From Fodinibius salsisoli (GTDB taxonomy: Bacteria; Bacteroidota; Rhodothermia; Balneolales; Balneolaceae): 64,000 bases of DNA. The translations under genes were made by a program, and so were the position numbers. This document shows, piece by piece, positions 44,195 through 53,536 of this stretch. Numbering within the stretch: the first letter of the stretch is position 1; each line of letters opens with the position of its first letter. The notes under the pieces are model-generated. The model saw only the letters and a program-made list of their open reading frames with translations. It had not been told where the DNA came from and did not search any database. The DNA lies in NCBI RefSeq assembly GCF_026229185.1, contig NZ_JAGGJA010000009.1, positions 124,001 to 188,000 of the forward strand, given 5' to 3'.

Positions 44195-45787
44195 CTATAT
44201 CGCTTCTTTTTGGTGAACTTCTTTTTGCTGCCGGGCCAGGTAGTAACTAAAGCTATCGGTCAGGGCTTGCCAGCTGGCATCAATGATGTTGTGAGAAACA
44301 CCGACGGTGCCCCAGCTTTTACCATGTTCAGCTGAGTCGATAAGTACGCGTACATCGGCCCCCGTCCCGTCCTTTTCGTTTAACACTCGCACTTTATAGT
44401 CATTGAGATGCATATCATTAATTTCCGGATAGAATTTGTGCAAGGCTTTACGCAACGCCTTGTCCAGCGCATGTACCGGACCATTCCCTTCGGCAGCACA
44501 GTGTTCCAATTGATCATTAACCTTTAAGCGAAGTGAAGCTTCCGTACGGCAACTTCCGGACACATTCTTCTCCACAATGATGCGGAATCCTTCCAGGGTA
44601 AAAAACTCTTCCCAGTCCCCGGTCATCTTCTTTACCAAGAGCTCAAAGGATCCTTCGGCTGCTTCAAACTGGTAGCCTTTATTTTCGAGCTGCTTCAGCT
44701 TTTGGACAATCTCTTTGGCATGTTCGCCATATTGATCTAACTCCAGTCCGAGCTGTTCGGCTTTATAATTGATGTTGCTCTTACCGGAAAGGTCTGATAC
44801 CAAGACTCGTCGCTGGTTGCCAACCGCATGCGGACGAATATGCTCATAAGTTTCTTCATTTTTCATAACGGCACTCACATGGATGCCGCCTTTGTGAGCA
44901 AAAGCACTGCGACCCACATAAGGCTGTCGTATATCCGGATTAAGGTTTGCCACTTCGCTTACAAAGCGGGAAAGGGCCGTCAGCTGTTCCATATTTTCAT
45001 CCGGAATGCAGCGAAAATCCTGCTTAAGCTGAAGGTTCGGGATTAACGAACAGAGGTTCGTGTTGCCACACCGCTCGCCATAGCCGTTGACCGTACCCTG
45101 AACATGCACACAACCATTTTGGACGGCAACAATAGCATTAGCCACCCCCAGTTCGCAGTCGTTATGAGCGTGAATTCCTATGGGGGTATCAATTTTCTCT
45201 TGGACATCCATAACAATTTCCGCGACCTCATGCGGCAACGTTCCACCATTCGTATCGCATAAAGCGATGGTATCGGCACCGGCTGATGCGGCTGCCTCAA
45301 TAGTGGCAAGCGTATATTCCGGATTGGCTTTATAGCCGTCAAAGAAGTGCTCAGCATCATAGATAACCTCTTTTCCGTGTTCCTTTAAGAAACGGATAGA
45401 ATCTCGAATGATGCCAAGGTTTTCTTCGGCGGATATTTGAAGGGCCTTTTCGACATGCAGGAGCCAGCTTTTTCCAAAAATGGCAACCGCTGGCGTGTCT
45501 GCTTCAACCAACAAGTTCAGGTTCCGATCATCCTCGGGGGCTGATCCCGCCCGGCAGGTACTGCCAAAGGCAACGATCTTGGCATGGTTGAAGGTAGCCT
45601 CGCTCGCCAGCTCGAAGAACTCCATATCACGGGGATTGGAGCCGGGCCATCCGCCCTCGATGTAATCGATTCCGAAGGCATCGAGCTGTTGAGCTATACG
45701 CAGTTTATCCTCTGCGGAAAAGGCAACCTTTTCGCCCTGGGTGCCATCCCGGAGCGTGGTATCAAATATTTGGATGGAAGTGTCCAT
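44195..45787 (-). CDS. cimA: (R)-citramalate synthase
   Basis: A 530-residue HMGL-like synthase with D-T-T-L-R-D-G-T-Q-G-E near 10, H-A-H-N-D-C-E-L-G near 205 and a C-terminal LeuA allosteric domain (about 375-525). The sequence G-T-Q-G-E in place of LeuA's G-E-Q-S-P marks the citramalate synthase branch. It condenses pyruvate with acetyl-CoA, giving 2-oxobutanoate for isoleucine without threonine deaminase; no ilvA is seen here. The start overlaps the ilvC stop by 1 nt (TAATG), so translation is coupled. Confidence 0.92.
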   Translation of the reverse strand: MDTSIQIFDTTLRDGTQGEKVAFSAEDKLRIAQQLDAFGIDYIEGGWPGSNPRDMEFFELASEATFNHAKIVAFGSTCRAGSAPEDDRNLNLLVEADTPAVAIFGKSWLLHVEKALQISAEENLGIIRDSIRFLKEHGKEVIYDAEHFFDGYKANPEYTLATIEAAASAGADTIALCDTNGGTLPHEVAEIVMDVQEKIDTPIGIHAHNDCELGVANAIVAVQNGCVHVQGTVNGYGERCGNTNLCSLIPNLQLKQDFRCIPDENMEQLTALSRFVSEVANLNPDIRQPYVGRSAFAHKGGIHVSAVMKNEETYEHIRPHAVGNQRRVLVSDLSGKSNINYKAEQLGLELDQYGEHAKEIVQKLKQLENKGYQFEAAEGSFELLVKKMTGDWEEFFTLEGFRIIVEKNVSGSCRTEASLRLKVNDQLEHCAAEGNGPVHALDKALRKALHKFYPEINDMHLNDYKVRVLNEKDGTGADVRVLIDSAEHGKSWGTVGVSHNIIDASWQALTDSFSYYLARQQKEVHQKEAI

Positions 45788-46812
45788 TATTCAGCAGCTT
45801 CTACAACTTCATCTTCGTCTTTTTCAATCCAGTCCATCATGGAGCGGAGTTGTTTACCCACTTTTTCAATTTTGTGTTCACCTAAGTCGTTTCGCAAGGA
45901 CTTCAGATTGGGTATTCCGTCTTTATTTTCCTGGATCCATTCATCAGCAAAAGTCTGATCCTGAACCTGCTTAAGTACTTCTTTCATGCGCTCTTTCGTG
46001 GAGGCATCAACGACCTTTGGTCCGCGCGTCAATCCACCGTACTCGGCGGTATCACTTACAGAGTAGTACATCCGCTCAATGCCACCTTCGTACATAAGGT
46101 CAACAATCAGTTTGAGCTCGTGGAGGCATTCGAAGTATGCAATTTCAGGCTGATATCCAGCTTCAACGAGCACTTCGAACCCTTGTTTCACGAGCTCGGA
46201 AGCGCCGCCGCATAATACAGCTTGCTCGCCGAAAAGATCCGTTTCTGTTTCTTCTTCAAAGGTCGTTTCAAGCACACCGGCACGTGTTCCACCTAAAGCT
46301 TTAGTGTAAGCGAGGGCGGTGTCTTTGGCCGTTCCGGTATAGTCCTGCTCAATAGCAATCAGGCAGGGAACGCCAGATCCTTTGGTGTAGACTCGTCGTA
46401 CAAGGTGGCCGGGACTTTTGGGCGCAACCATAAAGACATCCACATCTTCTTCCGGCTGTATTTGTCCAAAGTGGATATTAAATCCATGAGCAAAGGCCAA
46501 TACGTTGCCTTCTTCCAGGTTAGGTTTGATACTTTCCTCGTACACCTGGGCTTGGTACTGATCGGGAATCAAGATCATCACAATATCGCCTTCTTTGGCA
46601 GCTGCTGCTGTATCCACAACTTTTAATCCGGCCTTTTCTGCTTCTTCTTGCGATGAGCTTCCTTCACGAAGTCCTACAACGACATCGATGCCACTTTCCT
46701 TAAGATTCAGGGCATGGGCATGACCTTGACTTCCATAGCCGATAATAGCAACGGTTTTGTCGCTTAGATACTTGAGGTCGGCATCGTCGTTATAATACGT
46801 TTGTGCATTCAT
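45787..46812 (-). CDS. ilvC: ketol-acid reductoisomerase (class I)
   Basis: A 341-residue enzyme with the Rossmann motif [12 protein letters not shown] near 23, G-L-R-E-G-S-S-S near 47 (an NADP-type loop) and the knotted C-terminal domain from about 185 with [10 protein letters not shown]. The length is class I. It converts acetolactate and acetohydroxybutyrate to the dihydroxy acids used by IlvD. Confidence 0.97.
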   Translation of the reverse strand: MNAQTYYNDDADLKYLSDKTVAIIGYGSQGHAHALNLKESGIDVVVGLREGSSSQEEAEKAGLKVVDTAAAAKEGDIVMILIPDQYQAQVYEESIKPNLEEGNVLAFAHGFNIHFGQIQPEEDVDVFMVAPKSPGHLVRRVYTKGSGVPCLIAIEQDYTGTAKDTALAYTKALGGTRAGVLETTFEEETETDLFGEQAVLCGGASELVKQGFEVLVEAGYQPEIAYFECLHELKLIVDLMYEGGIERMYYSVSDTAEYGGLTRGPKVVDASTKERMKEVLKQVQDQTFADEWIQENKDGIPNLKSLRNDLGEHKIEKVGKQLRSMMDWIEKDEDEVVEAAE

Positions 46813-46848
46813 GTCTATGTTGTTTAATGATTTATGAGTTATTCTTTG

Positions 46849-47391
46849 TTATACAGTTCCTTCAAATTCGCGTTTTAGTGCAACGCTGCCCGTCCGGGCT
46901 ATTTCATCAATTCCAAAGGGATCGAGCATGCCGATAAAGGCATTAACTTTATCACGGTTACCGGTTACTTCGATAGCGAGCTTTTGAGGGCTGATATCAA
47001 TAACCTTGGCCCGGAATACCTGCGCAATTTGCATTATTTCAGACCGACTGGATCGCGTAGCATTAACTTTGATTAAAGCTAATTCTCTTTCTACAAAACT
47101 ATCGTAGGTCAAGTCATTAACCTTCACCACATCAATAATTTTATGCAGCTGTTTGGTGATTTGCTCAATAATCTGCTCATCACCATGGGTTGTTATGGTA
47201 ATGCGAGCCAGGTTTGATTCCTTTCCCGATCCGAAACTGATACTGTCAATTTCGAACCCCTTTCCGCTAAAGATGCCTATGATACGTAAGAGGGCATTCA
47301 AGTTATAACTTACAAGAACTGAAAGGGTATGCTTATCGTTGGTGCTTTTCGCCGTTCCGTTTTTAGATATTTTCATTGTGTTATTCTTCAC
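46849..47391 (-). CDS. ilvN: acetolactate synthase small (regulatory) subunit
   Basis: A 180-residue protein with an N-terminal ACT domain (about 20-95; L-S-V-L-V-S-Y-N-L-N-A-L-L-R-I-I-G-I-F) and the ALS small-subunit C-terminal domain. It binds valine-type feedback effectors and activates IlvB. It overlaps ilvB by 11 bp. A second ATG five codons in is also possible. Confidence 0.94.
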   Translation of the reverse strand: MKNNTMKISKNGTAKSTNDKHTLSVLVSYNLNALLRIIGIFSGKGFEIDSISFGSGKESNLARITITTHGDEQIIEQITKQLHKIIDVVKVNDLTYDSFVERELALIKVNATRSSRSEIMQIAQVFRAKVIDISPQKLAIEVTGNRDKVNAFIGMLDPFGIDEIARTGSVALKREFEGTV

Positions 47392-49132
47392 CTTCTACCA
47401 TTTCATTTAATGCCGCTCCCGAGGGGACCATCGGATAGCAGTTCTCGAATTCTTCAACAACAAAATCCATCACCACTGGTCGATCATTGATCTCCATGGC
47501 CTGTTCCAGGACAGAATCCATCTCCTTCGGGTTTGAGGCCCGAAAACCAGCTGCTCCATAGCTTTCAGCCAGTTTCACAAAGTCCGGATTGCCTTTCTTC
47601 AGGATCGAGTGGCTATATCGTTTGTTGTAAAACAACTCCTGCCACTGCCGAACCATCCCGAGACAATTATTGTTCATAATCGCAATCTTGATCGGGATTT
47701 CATATTCAACGGCTGTTGCTAATTCATAAATGGTCATTTGGAAACCGCCATCACCGGTAATACAGACAACCGGACGGTCCGGACACCCCAGGGCTGCCCC
47801 CATTGCTGCGGGGAAACCGTAACCCATGGTTCCAAGTCCACCGGAAGAAAGGAATGATTGTGGATGATTGAAAGTATAATGTTGAGCGGCCCACATTTGG
47901 TGCTGCCCGACATCCGTAACGACAATAGCTTCGCCATTAGTTACTTCTGAAATCCGTTGGACCATCAGTTGTGGTTTAATAGTGTCCGAAGATTCAGGAA
48001 TAATCAATGGGTGCTCTTTCTTCCAGGTGTTGATGGTATCCCACCAATCATCGATAGCTGGTTTCTGAGCCTGCCGATCAATAGCTGGCAACACTTTCTT
48101 AACATCGCCCACGATAGGAACATCAACCGGGACATTCTTACCAATATTCGAGGGATCGATGTCGATATGAATTTTCTTGGAATTCGGTGAAAAGCCATCC
48201 AGACGGCCCGTTACGCGGTCGTCAAAGCGAGCGCCGACGGCTAACAAAACATCACATTCGGTCGTAGCCATGTTGGCGTAATAGGTTCCGTGCATTCCCA
48301 GCATCCCCAGTGATTGAGGTTTGCCTTCGGGAAACCCACCTAACCCCATAAGGGTTGTGGTTACCGGAATGTTCAATCGCTCGGCCATGTCCGTGAGTTC
48401 TTTCCAGGCTTCTCCCAGAACCACGCCTCCACCGGCATAAATGAGCGGCTTTTTAGCGTTACTCAGGAGATGGGCAGCTTTTGAAATCTGTGTTGAGTGC
48501 CCTTCCCTTGTGGGTTTATAACTGGGGATGGAAACTTCCTTTTGGCCACTGTATTGACACTTATTCTGAATCATATCCTTGGGCAGATCTACCAATACCG
48601 GGCCGGGGCGTCCACTGGTAGCTACGTGGAAAGCCTCCCGAATCACCCGTTCCAGGTTGTTTACATCCTTCACCAGGTAGTTCTGTTTGGTGATCGGACG
48701 GGTAATACCTACAATATCCGCTTCCTGGAAGGCATCATTCCCAATCATATTCGTAGGAACCTGGCCGGTAAATACAACCATAGGAATGGAGTCCATGGCT
48801 GCGGTTGCAATGCCGGTTACCGTATTTGTACCACCAGGTCCTGAGGTTACCAGTACCACTCCGGGCTTTCCGGTAGCACGGGCATAGCCGTCAGCGGCGT
48901 GGCTGCCAGCTTGTTCGTGTCGAATTAATACATGGTTAAGGTCATGAACATCAAATAGTTCATCATACACCGGTAACACCGCCCCTCCCGGATATCCAAA
49001 AATGGTATCCACGTTGATATCTTTAAGGGTGCGGATCAAAATTTCTGCGCCATTCAAAAAAGCGGTCTCAGATGACGGCGTGGCGTCATCCGTTTCTGCA
49101 CTATCGATTGATTTCATTTTTGTTTGTGCCAT
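47381..49132 (-). CDS. ilvB: acetolactate synthase large (catalytic) subunit
   Basis: A 583-residue ThDP enzyme: catalytic Glu in I-F-G-Y-P-G-G-A-V-L-P-V-Y-D-E near 50 with the following R-H-E-Q-A-G-S-H-A-A-D-G-Y-A-R, and the ThDP motif G-D-G-G-F-Q-M near 458 ending with N-N-N. It is the first enzyme of the branched-chain pathway and first structural gene of an eight-gene operon. Its start codon lies 4 nt after a hairpin that may control translation. Confidence 0.96.
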   Translation of the reverse strand: MAQTKMKSIDSAETDDATPSSETAFLNGAEILIRTLKDINVDTIFGYPGGAVLPVYDELFDVHDLNHVLIRHEQAGSHAADGYARATGKPGVVLVTSGPGGTNTVTGIATAAMDSIPMVVFTGQVPTNMIGNDAFQEADIVGITRPITKQNYLVKDVNNLERVIREAFHVATSGRPGPVLVDLPKDMIQNKCQYSGQKEVSIPSYKPTREGHSTQISKAAHLLSNAKKPLIYAGGGVVLGEAWKELTDMAERLNIPVTTTLMGLGGFPEGKPQSLGMLGMHGTYYANMATTECDVLLAVGARFDDRVTGRLDGFSPNSKKIHIDIDPSNIGKNVPVDVPIVGDVKKVLPAIDRQAQKPAIDDWWDTINTWKKEHPLIIPESSDTIKPQLMVQRISEVTNGEAIVVTDVGQHQMWAAQHYTFNHPQSFLSSGGLGTMGYGFPAAMGAALGCPDRPVVCITGDGGFQMTIYELATAVEYEIPIKIAIMNNNCLGMVRQWQELFYNKRYSHSILKKGNPDFVKLAESYGAAGFRASNPKEMDSVLEQAMEINDRPVVMDFVVEEFENCYPMVPSGAALNEMVEGEE

Positions 49133-49136
49133 ATGG

Positions 49137-49209
49137 CTGGTAGATATACTTTTCCTACCAGAGGTCAGAAAGAAGTTGATCGTTTTAAGACTTTGGCTCT
49201 AACCTCTGG
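49137..49209 (-). promoter_or_regulatory. two mutually exclusive hairpins between the ILV leader and ilvB
   Basis: On minus, CCAGAGGT (49209-49202) pairs with ACCTCTGG (49165-49158). The second arm overlaps CTGGTAG (49161-49155), which pairs with CTACCAG (49143-49137), ending 4 nt before the ilvB ATG. Only one helix can form. A ribosome at the leader stop would cover the first arm and allow the start-proximal hairpin; a ribosome stalled in the Ile/Leu codons would leave it free and open the ilvB start. No T run follows, so control of translation is more likely than of termination. Confidence 0.65.
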
Positions 49210-49218
49210 CTGTTATGG

Positions 49219-49434
49219 TTAGCGGATAATTAGAATTAGATTAATAATGCCAGAAATTAGAATAGGTAGACCAATTAGGACACTAATTAGACCTACCACA
49301 GGTGAGATAGAAACAGCAACTATGATTAAAAAAGATATAACGAACAGCAATGACATGTCAGCAGTGTTTCGCTTATTGAAAAAAGCTTCCACTTGCTGAG
49401 CTGTTATTACTGTATGTGTTGTTCGATTAAACAA
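49219..49434 (-). CDS. Ile/Leu/Val-rich leader peptide of the ilv-leu operon
   Basis: A 71-residue ORF, or 45 residues from an internal ATG at 49356. From that internal Met, 28 of 45 residues are Ile, Leu or Val, and it ends G-I-I-N-L-I-L-I-I-R directly before the stop. It starts about 24 nt after the predicted transcription start and lies 86 bp before ilvB, with alternative hairpins in between. Those features fit an attenuation leader sensing branched-chain aminoacyl-tRNAs. A small membrane protein is the main alternative, since the sequence is also membrane-like. Confidence 0.65.
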   Translation of the reverse strand: MFNRTTHTVITAQQVEAFFNKRNTADMSLLFVISFLIIVAVSISPVVGLISVLIGLPILISGIINLILIIR

Positions 49435-49464
49435 GGTTGTCTGTTTCTTTAATAAAGTATTGTC

Positions 49465-49493
49465 ATTATAGAGATAGATAACTTCCTTGTCAA
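49465..49493 (-). promoter_or_regulatory. perfect sigma-70-type promoter of the ilv-leu operon
   Basis: On minus, TTGACA (49493-49488), a 17-bp spacer and TATAAT (49470-49465) match the consensus in all 12 positions and in spacing. Transcription should start near 49458, about 24 nt before the leader ORF. A perfect consensus implies strong constitutive initiation, leaving regulation to the leader. Confidence 0.82.
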
Positions 49494-49635
49494 ATTAAAT
49501 GTGCTTTTTTTTGAATAGTTAATTTTGCTTGCTTAATTCTTTTATTCTTTTAGTTTTTAGGCATCAAATTTTACCATTGTTAAACCGTCTTCGCAGTGGT
49601 ATTTTCTAACTTGGATGAAGGATTAAAACGCTTTT

Positions 49636-51345
49636 ATGGCTCACAAACTGAATAAATACAGCTCTCGATTAACACAACAGGAATCACAAGTCGGATCACG
49701 AGCCATGCTTTATGGGGCCGGATTAACCGACGAAGATATGGACAAAGCCCAGGTCGGGATTGCCAGTACCGGTTGGCAGGGTAATCCATGCAATATGCAT
49801 TTAAATGAACTGGCTGAGCATGTCTCTGAGAGTACTTGGCAAGCCGGAATGGTGGGACTTGTATTCCATAGTATTGGGGTAAGCGATGGAATTTCTATGG
49901 GTACGGAAGGCATGAAATATTCTTTGCAATCGCGCGAAGTAATCGCTGATTCTATTGAAACCGTGATGCGGGCCCAGTGGTACGACGCTAATATCTCTGT
50001 CGTGGGGTGCGATAAAAACATGCCGGGTTCTATCATCGCAATGGCCCGGTTTAACCGCCCTTCCATTATGGTTTACGGAGGAACGATTAGTCCCGGTAAA
50101 CTCAATGGACAAGATTTAAACCTTGTTTCTGCTTTTGAATCATACGGGGAATATTTATCCGACGAGATTGATGAGGAAGAACTAAATGATGTCATTCGTC
50201 ACTCTTGTCCGGGCGCGGGGGCATGCGGAGGAATGTACACGGCCAATACGATGGCTTCTGCGATTGAAACGATGGGAATGAGTTTGCCTTTCAGTTCATC
50301 GATCCCCGCTACACATAAACAGAAAATAGAAGAGTGCGAGAAAGCGGGGCAGGCTATTCTGAATCTGCTGGAAAAAGATCTTAAACCCCGGGATATCATT
50401 AGCCGGAAGGCGCTGGAAAATGCAGTGACGATAACCGTAGTACTGGGTGGATCAACGAATGCTGTGATGCACCTGCTGGCTATTGCCCGATCTGCTGAAG
50501 TCCCTTTTACTATTGATGACTTCCAGGAGATAAGTAGCCGTACGCCTTACCTGGCGGATCTGAAGCCCAGTGGAAAATACATGATGGAAGATCTTTATAA
50601 TGTAGGAGGCGTGCCTGCAGTACAAAAATTACTCTTGGAGGAAGGATATTTGCACGGAGATTGCATAACGGTTACTGGTAATACACTGGAAGAAAATATT
50701 GCGGATGTTCCGGGGCTGTTTGAAGAACAAAAGATTATAGCCCCGCTGAGTGAACCGATTAAAGAGACCGGACACCTGCAGATTCTGTATGGAAACCTGG
50801 CTTCGGAAGGGTCAGTTGCTAAGATTACTGGAAAAGAAGGAACGCAGTTTACCGGCACCGCTAAGGTGTTTAATTCCGAGGAAGAAAGCTTGAAAGCTAT
50901 TCAGAATGGTGAAGTTAGCAAAGGAGATGTCGTAGTTATTCGGTATGAAGGTCCGAAAGGAGGGCCCGGCATGCGCGAAATGCTTTCTATCACTGCGGCA
51001 ATTATGGGCGCGGGTCTTGGCAAAGAGGTGGCCCTCATCACCGATGGACGTTTTTCGGGTGGAAGCCATGGATTCGTAATTGGCCATGTTACACCGGAAG
51101 CACAGGTTGGTGGAACTATTGCTCTCATTGAAGATGGCGATATGATCAGTATCGATGCCGATGAGCGGACGCTGGAGGTCGATCTTTCGGATGAAGAGCT
51201 GGAAGAGCGTCGCAAGACTTGGGAAGCACCTCCTCTGCAAGTGACTACGGGATCACTCTACAAATACGCCTGTTTGGTATCCTCAGCTTCAGAAGGGTGT
51301 GTTACCGATCAGCTACCCTATAAAAAAGTGGACCCCACAGAATAG
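49636..51345 (+). CDS. ilvD: dihydroxy-acid dehydratase
   Basis: A 569-residue Fe-S dehydratase of the IlvD/Edd family: N-P-C-N-M-H-L near 53, G-C-D-K-N-M-P-G near 124, [15 protein letters not shown] near 196 and G-R-F-S-G-G-S-H-G near 473. It makes the 2-oxo acids for Val, Ile and Leu. It is transcribed divergently from the ilv-leu operon with a 201-bp shared promoter region; no leader ORF was seen on its side. Confidence 0.96.
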   Translation: MAHKLNKYSSRLTQQESQVGSRAMLYGAGLTDEDMDKAQVGIASTGWQGNPCNMHLNELAEHVSESTWQAGMVGLVFHSIGVSDGISMGTEGMKYSLQSREVIADSIETVMRAQWYDANISVVGCDKNMPGSIIAMARFNRPSIMVYGGTISPGKLNGQDLNLVSAFESYGEYLSDEIDEEELNDVIRHSCPGAGACGGMYTANTMASAIETMGMSLPFSSSIPATHKQKIEECEKAGQAILNLLEKDLKPRDIISRKALENAVTITVVLGGSTNAVMHLLAIARSAEVPFTIDDFQEISSRTPYLADLKPSGKYMMEDLYNVGGVPAVQKLLLEEGYLHGDCITVTGNTLEENIADVPGLFEEQKIIAPLSEPIKETGHLQILYGNLASEGSVAKITGKEGTQFTGTAKVFNSEEESLKAIQNGEVSKGDVVVIRYEGPKGGPGMREMLSITAAIMGAGLGKEVALITDGRFSGGSHGFVIGHVTPEAQVGGTIALIEDGDMISIDADERTLEVDLSDEELEERRKTWEAPPLQVTTGSLYKYACLVSSASEGCVTDQLPYKKVDPTE

Positions 51346-51415
51346 TTTTTATCTGACAGAGGTTTTAGTAAAACTTGGCTTTGAAACTCTTTTAAAAATT
51401 GAAAGCTACTTTCAC

Positions 51416-51444
51416 TTCCCCGGCACTTTGGAAGTGCCAGGGAA
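51416..51444. terminator. strong hairpin between convergent ilvD and metZ
   Basis: TTCCC-C-GGCACTT pairs with AAGTGCC-A-GGGAA, 12 bp with one C-A mismatch and a 3-nt loop. No clear T run on either strand. The rest of the 269-bp gap holds no gene. Confidence 0.55.
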
Positions 51445-51614
51445 ATATACCTTCTCAATATCCCGTAGTGAATAGTGCGCAACGGGAGTAGAACTCCCTC
51501 AGAGCTTGAGAGTTTTTGGAGGTTAGAAGCTGGAAGTCAGAGATTTGAAATTAGAAAAATTTGTATAGGATCTGATTTTTAGCCGCTAATTTCAACCCTC
51601 CAGCTTTCCGAATG

Positions 51615-52781
51615 TTAGTTCAGTGCTTGATCAATATCTTTCTGAAGGTCTTCGACTGATTCCAGTCCAACGGCGATACGCATCATGCCTGGCGTAATAT
51701 TGACAGCCGCCCGTTCATCATCCGTCAGTTTAGAATGGGTTGTAGAAGCTGGATGGGTAGCAATAGTGCGGGTGTCGCCGAGGTTAGCTGATAAAGAGAT
51801 GGTATCAAGCTTATCCAAAAATGATTTAGCGGCCTCATACCCACCGCTAATGTTAAAAGCGACGACGCCTCCACCTTGTTTCATCTGTTTTTTGGCCAGC
51901 TTGTACTGCGGGTGGCTGGGAAGGAAAGGATATTTAACCCATTCTACATTTTGCTGGTCCTCTAAAAATTCTGCCAGTGCCAGTGCATTGCTGCAGTGAC
52001 GATCCATGCGTGCAGGTAGGGTTTCCAGGCTTTTAGAAAACATCCAGGCATTGAAAGGTGAAAGGGCGGGACCGGAGTGTCGACAAAAGAAATTAATTTC
52101 TTCAATATATCGCTCGTGTCCTACAATGACCCCACCAATACCACGTCCCTGTCCGTCAATAAATTTGGTAGCCGAATGCAGAACCACATCTGCACCTGAA
52201 TTCATTGGTTTTTGTAAATAGGGCGTGGCAAAACAGTTATCAACAATCAGAACCAGGTTATGTGCATCGGCCAGTTGCCCCGCCCACTCCAGGTCGATCA
52301 GATCAAGACCAGGGTTTGAGGGTGTTTCCAGAAACAGCACGCGGGTGTTATCCTGGATGAGCTCCTCCCAACTTTCGGGATCGTCAATATCACCATAGGA
52401 AAAATCGATACCCCACTTCGGGAGGATGCCGTTGAGAATTTGATGCGAAGATCCGAACAGTGAGCGACAGGCCAACACATGGTCACCCTGTTCAAGAAGC
52501 GCCGCCAGGCTTGAAAATATAGCCGACATCCCCGAAGCCGTCGCCACACCTGCCTGGGCTTCTTCCAGCCTACACATTTTAGCCACAAACTCATCCGTAT
52601 TGGGATTGGAATAACGGCTATACACATTGCCCTCTATTTCGTTTGCAAAAAGTGCGCGGGCATGTTCGGCAGAATCAAAAACAAAGCTTGATGTCATGAA
52701 AAGCGGAGTCGAGTGTTCGCGCTGTTCCGACCGCTCTGTTTGCGTACGTATCGATTTCGTTTCAGGGTTTTGCTTGCTCAT
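51615..52781 (-). CDS. metZ: O-succinylhomoserine sulfhydrylase / cystathionine-gamma-synthase-family PLP enzyme
   Basis: A 388-residue Cys/Met-metabolism PLP enzyme. S-R-Y-S-N-P-N lies near 55 and the PLP lysine is in H-S-A-T-K-F-I-D-G-Q-G-R near 207. The D-G-Q-G-R stretch is typical of MetZ, which makes homocysteine directly from O-succinylhomoserine and sulfide, linking the sulfur island to methionine. Methionine gamma-lyase is a possible alternative. Confidence 0.85.
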   Translation of the reverse strand: MSKQNPETKSIRTQTERSEQREHSTPLFMTSSFVFDSAEHARALFANEIEGNVYSRYSNPNTDEFVAKMCRLEEAQAGVATASGMSAIFSSLAALLEQGDHVLACRSLFGSSHQILNGILPKWGIDFSYGDIDDPESWEELIQDNTRVLFLETPSNPGLDLIDLEWAGQLADAHNLVLIVDNCFATPYLQKPMNSGADVVLHSATKFIDGQGRGIGGVIVGHERYIEEINFFCRHSGPALSPFNAWMFSKSLETLPARMDRHCSNALALAEFLEDQQNVEWVKYPFLPSHPQYKLAKKQMKQGGGVVAFNISGGYEAAKSFLDKLDTISLSANLGDTRTIATHPASTTHSKLTDDERAAVNITPGMMRIAVGLESVEDLQKDIDQALN

Positions 52782-52790
52782 GAGAGAGTG

Positions 52791-53207
52791 TTATGCAGAT
52801 TTGATTTCGTAACTGTGGGTAATCTCAGAAGTCTTTCCCAGTGTTTTGGTAACGGAGCAATACTTATCCAGTGACAAGTTGATGGCTCGTTCTACTTTGG
52901 CTTCATCCAACTCGCCGGTGAAAATATAGTGCAGGTGGATGGTAGTAAACTCTGAATACGTATCTTTTTTCTGGCGATCGCCTTCAATCTCTACCTTGAG
53001 GTCCTGTAAATCTTGTTTTTGCTTCTCGAGGATATTCATAATGTCGATTGAGCTACAGCCACCGGCACCGGCCAGCAACAATTGCATGGGACTAAAGCCG
53101 CCTTCGAGGCCCCCAATACTGGTGGAGCCATCCATTCGGGTCAGCCCCCCTTCTTCATTTGCGGCTTCCATGTGTCTGTCTTTAAGATGGTCAATCGTAA
53201 TTTTCAT
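52791..53207 (-). CDS. OsmC-family protein
   Basis: A 138-residue protein starting at ATG 53207; a longer in-frame start adds 38 unlikely residues. OsmC features are G-G-F-S-P-M-Q-L-L-L-A-G-A-G-G-C-S-S-I-D near 35-54 and a second conserved Cys in L-D-K-Y-C-S-V-T near 115. OsmC enzymes reduce organic hydroperoxides through these two Cys. It lies 9 bp upstream of metZ, so a role linked to thiols is possible. Confidence 0.88.
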   Translation of the reverse strand: MKITIDHLKDRHMEAANEEGGLTRMDGSTSIGGLEGGFSPMQLLLAGAGGCSSIDIMNILEKQKQDLQDLKVEIEGDRQKKDTYSEFTTIHLHYIFTGELDEAKVERAINLSLDKYCSVTKTLGKTSEITHSYEIKSA

Positions 53208-53536
53208 GGATAAATATTCAGAATTAAATAACAATTTTAGAAAGCTGAACTTACATAAATAGGGGGAGGGAATAAAGGTTTGGTATGGAAAATATCCTGT
53301 GATGAAGAGTTGTTTATCCATTACAGGAATTTAGCCAGATAGCCCCAGGAAAGTAACCTTATATTCGTAGCTCATCACCTTTATTTGTGAGAACTGTGTT
53401 TAAATTATTAGAATAATTCAAATTGGAATACTACATAATGATAACAGATGAATAGAGAAACCTGTTAGGGGCATGAAGATATAGTGGTCATCAGTTGATT
53501 TGGCACAAGCGAGACGCTTGCGCCAGTAGAGAAAGC
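53208..53536. other. 329-bp gap with one 29-bp repeat copy
   Basis: No gene seen. Contains the repeat copy at 53502-53530 and presumably the OsmC-metZ promoter. No SAM riboswitch was recognised. Confidence 0.45.
53502..53530. repeat. 29-bp palindromic repeat, copy 1
   Basis: Identical over 29 bp to 54078-54106. The core GGC-A-CAAGCG-AGA-CGCTTG-C-GCC is a near-perfect palindrome, typical of REP-like intergenic elements. It sits 6 bp after the stop of the lipoprotein gene. Confidence 0.85.

Noticed and set aside
49500-49635. A leader peptide or attenuator before ilvD
   Set aside because: No short ORF rich in Ile/Leu/Val and no terminator hairpin could be found in this stretch.
53208-53536. 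SAM riboswitch before OsmC-metZ
   Set aside because: No conserved SAM-I or SAM-II core could be recognised, and the gap contains only a REP-like repeat.
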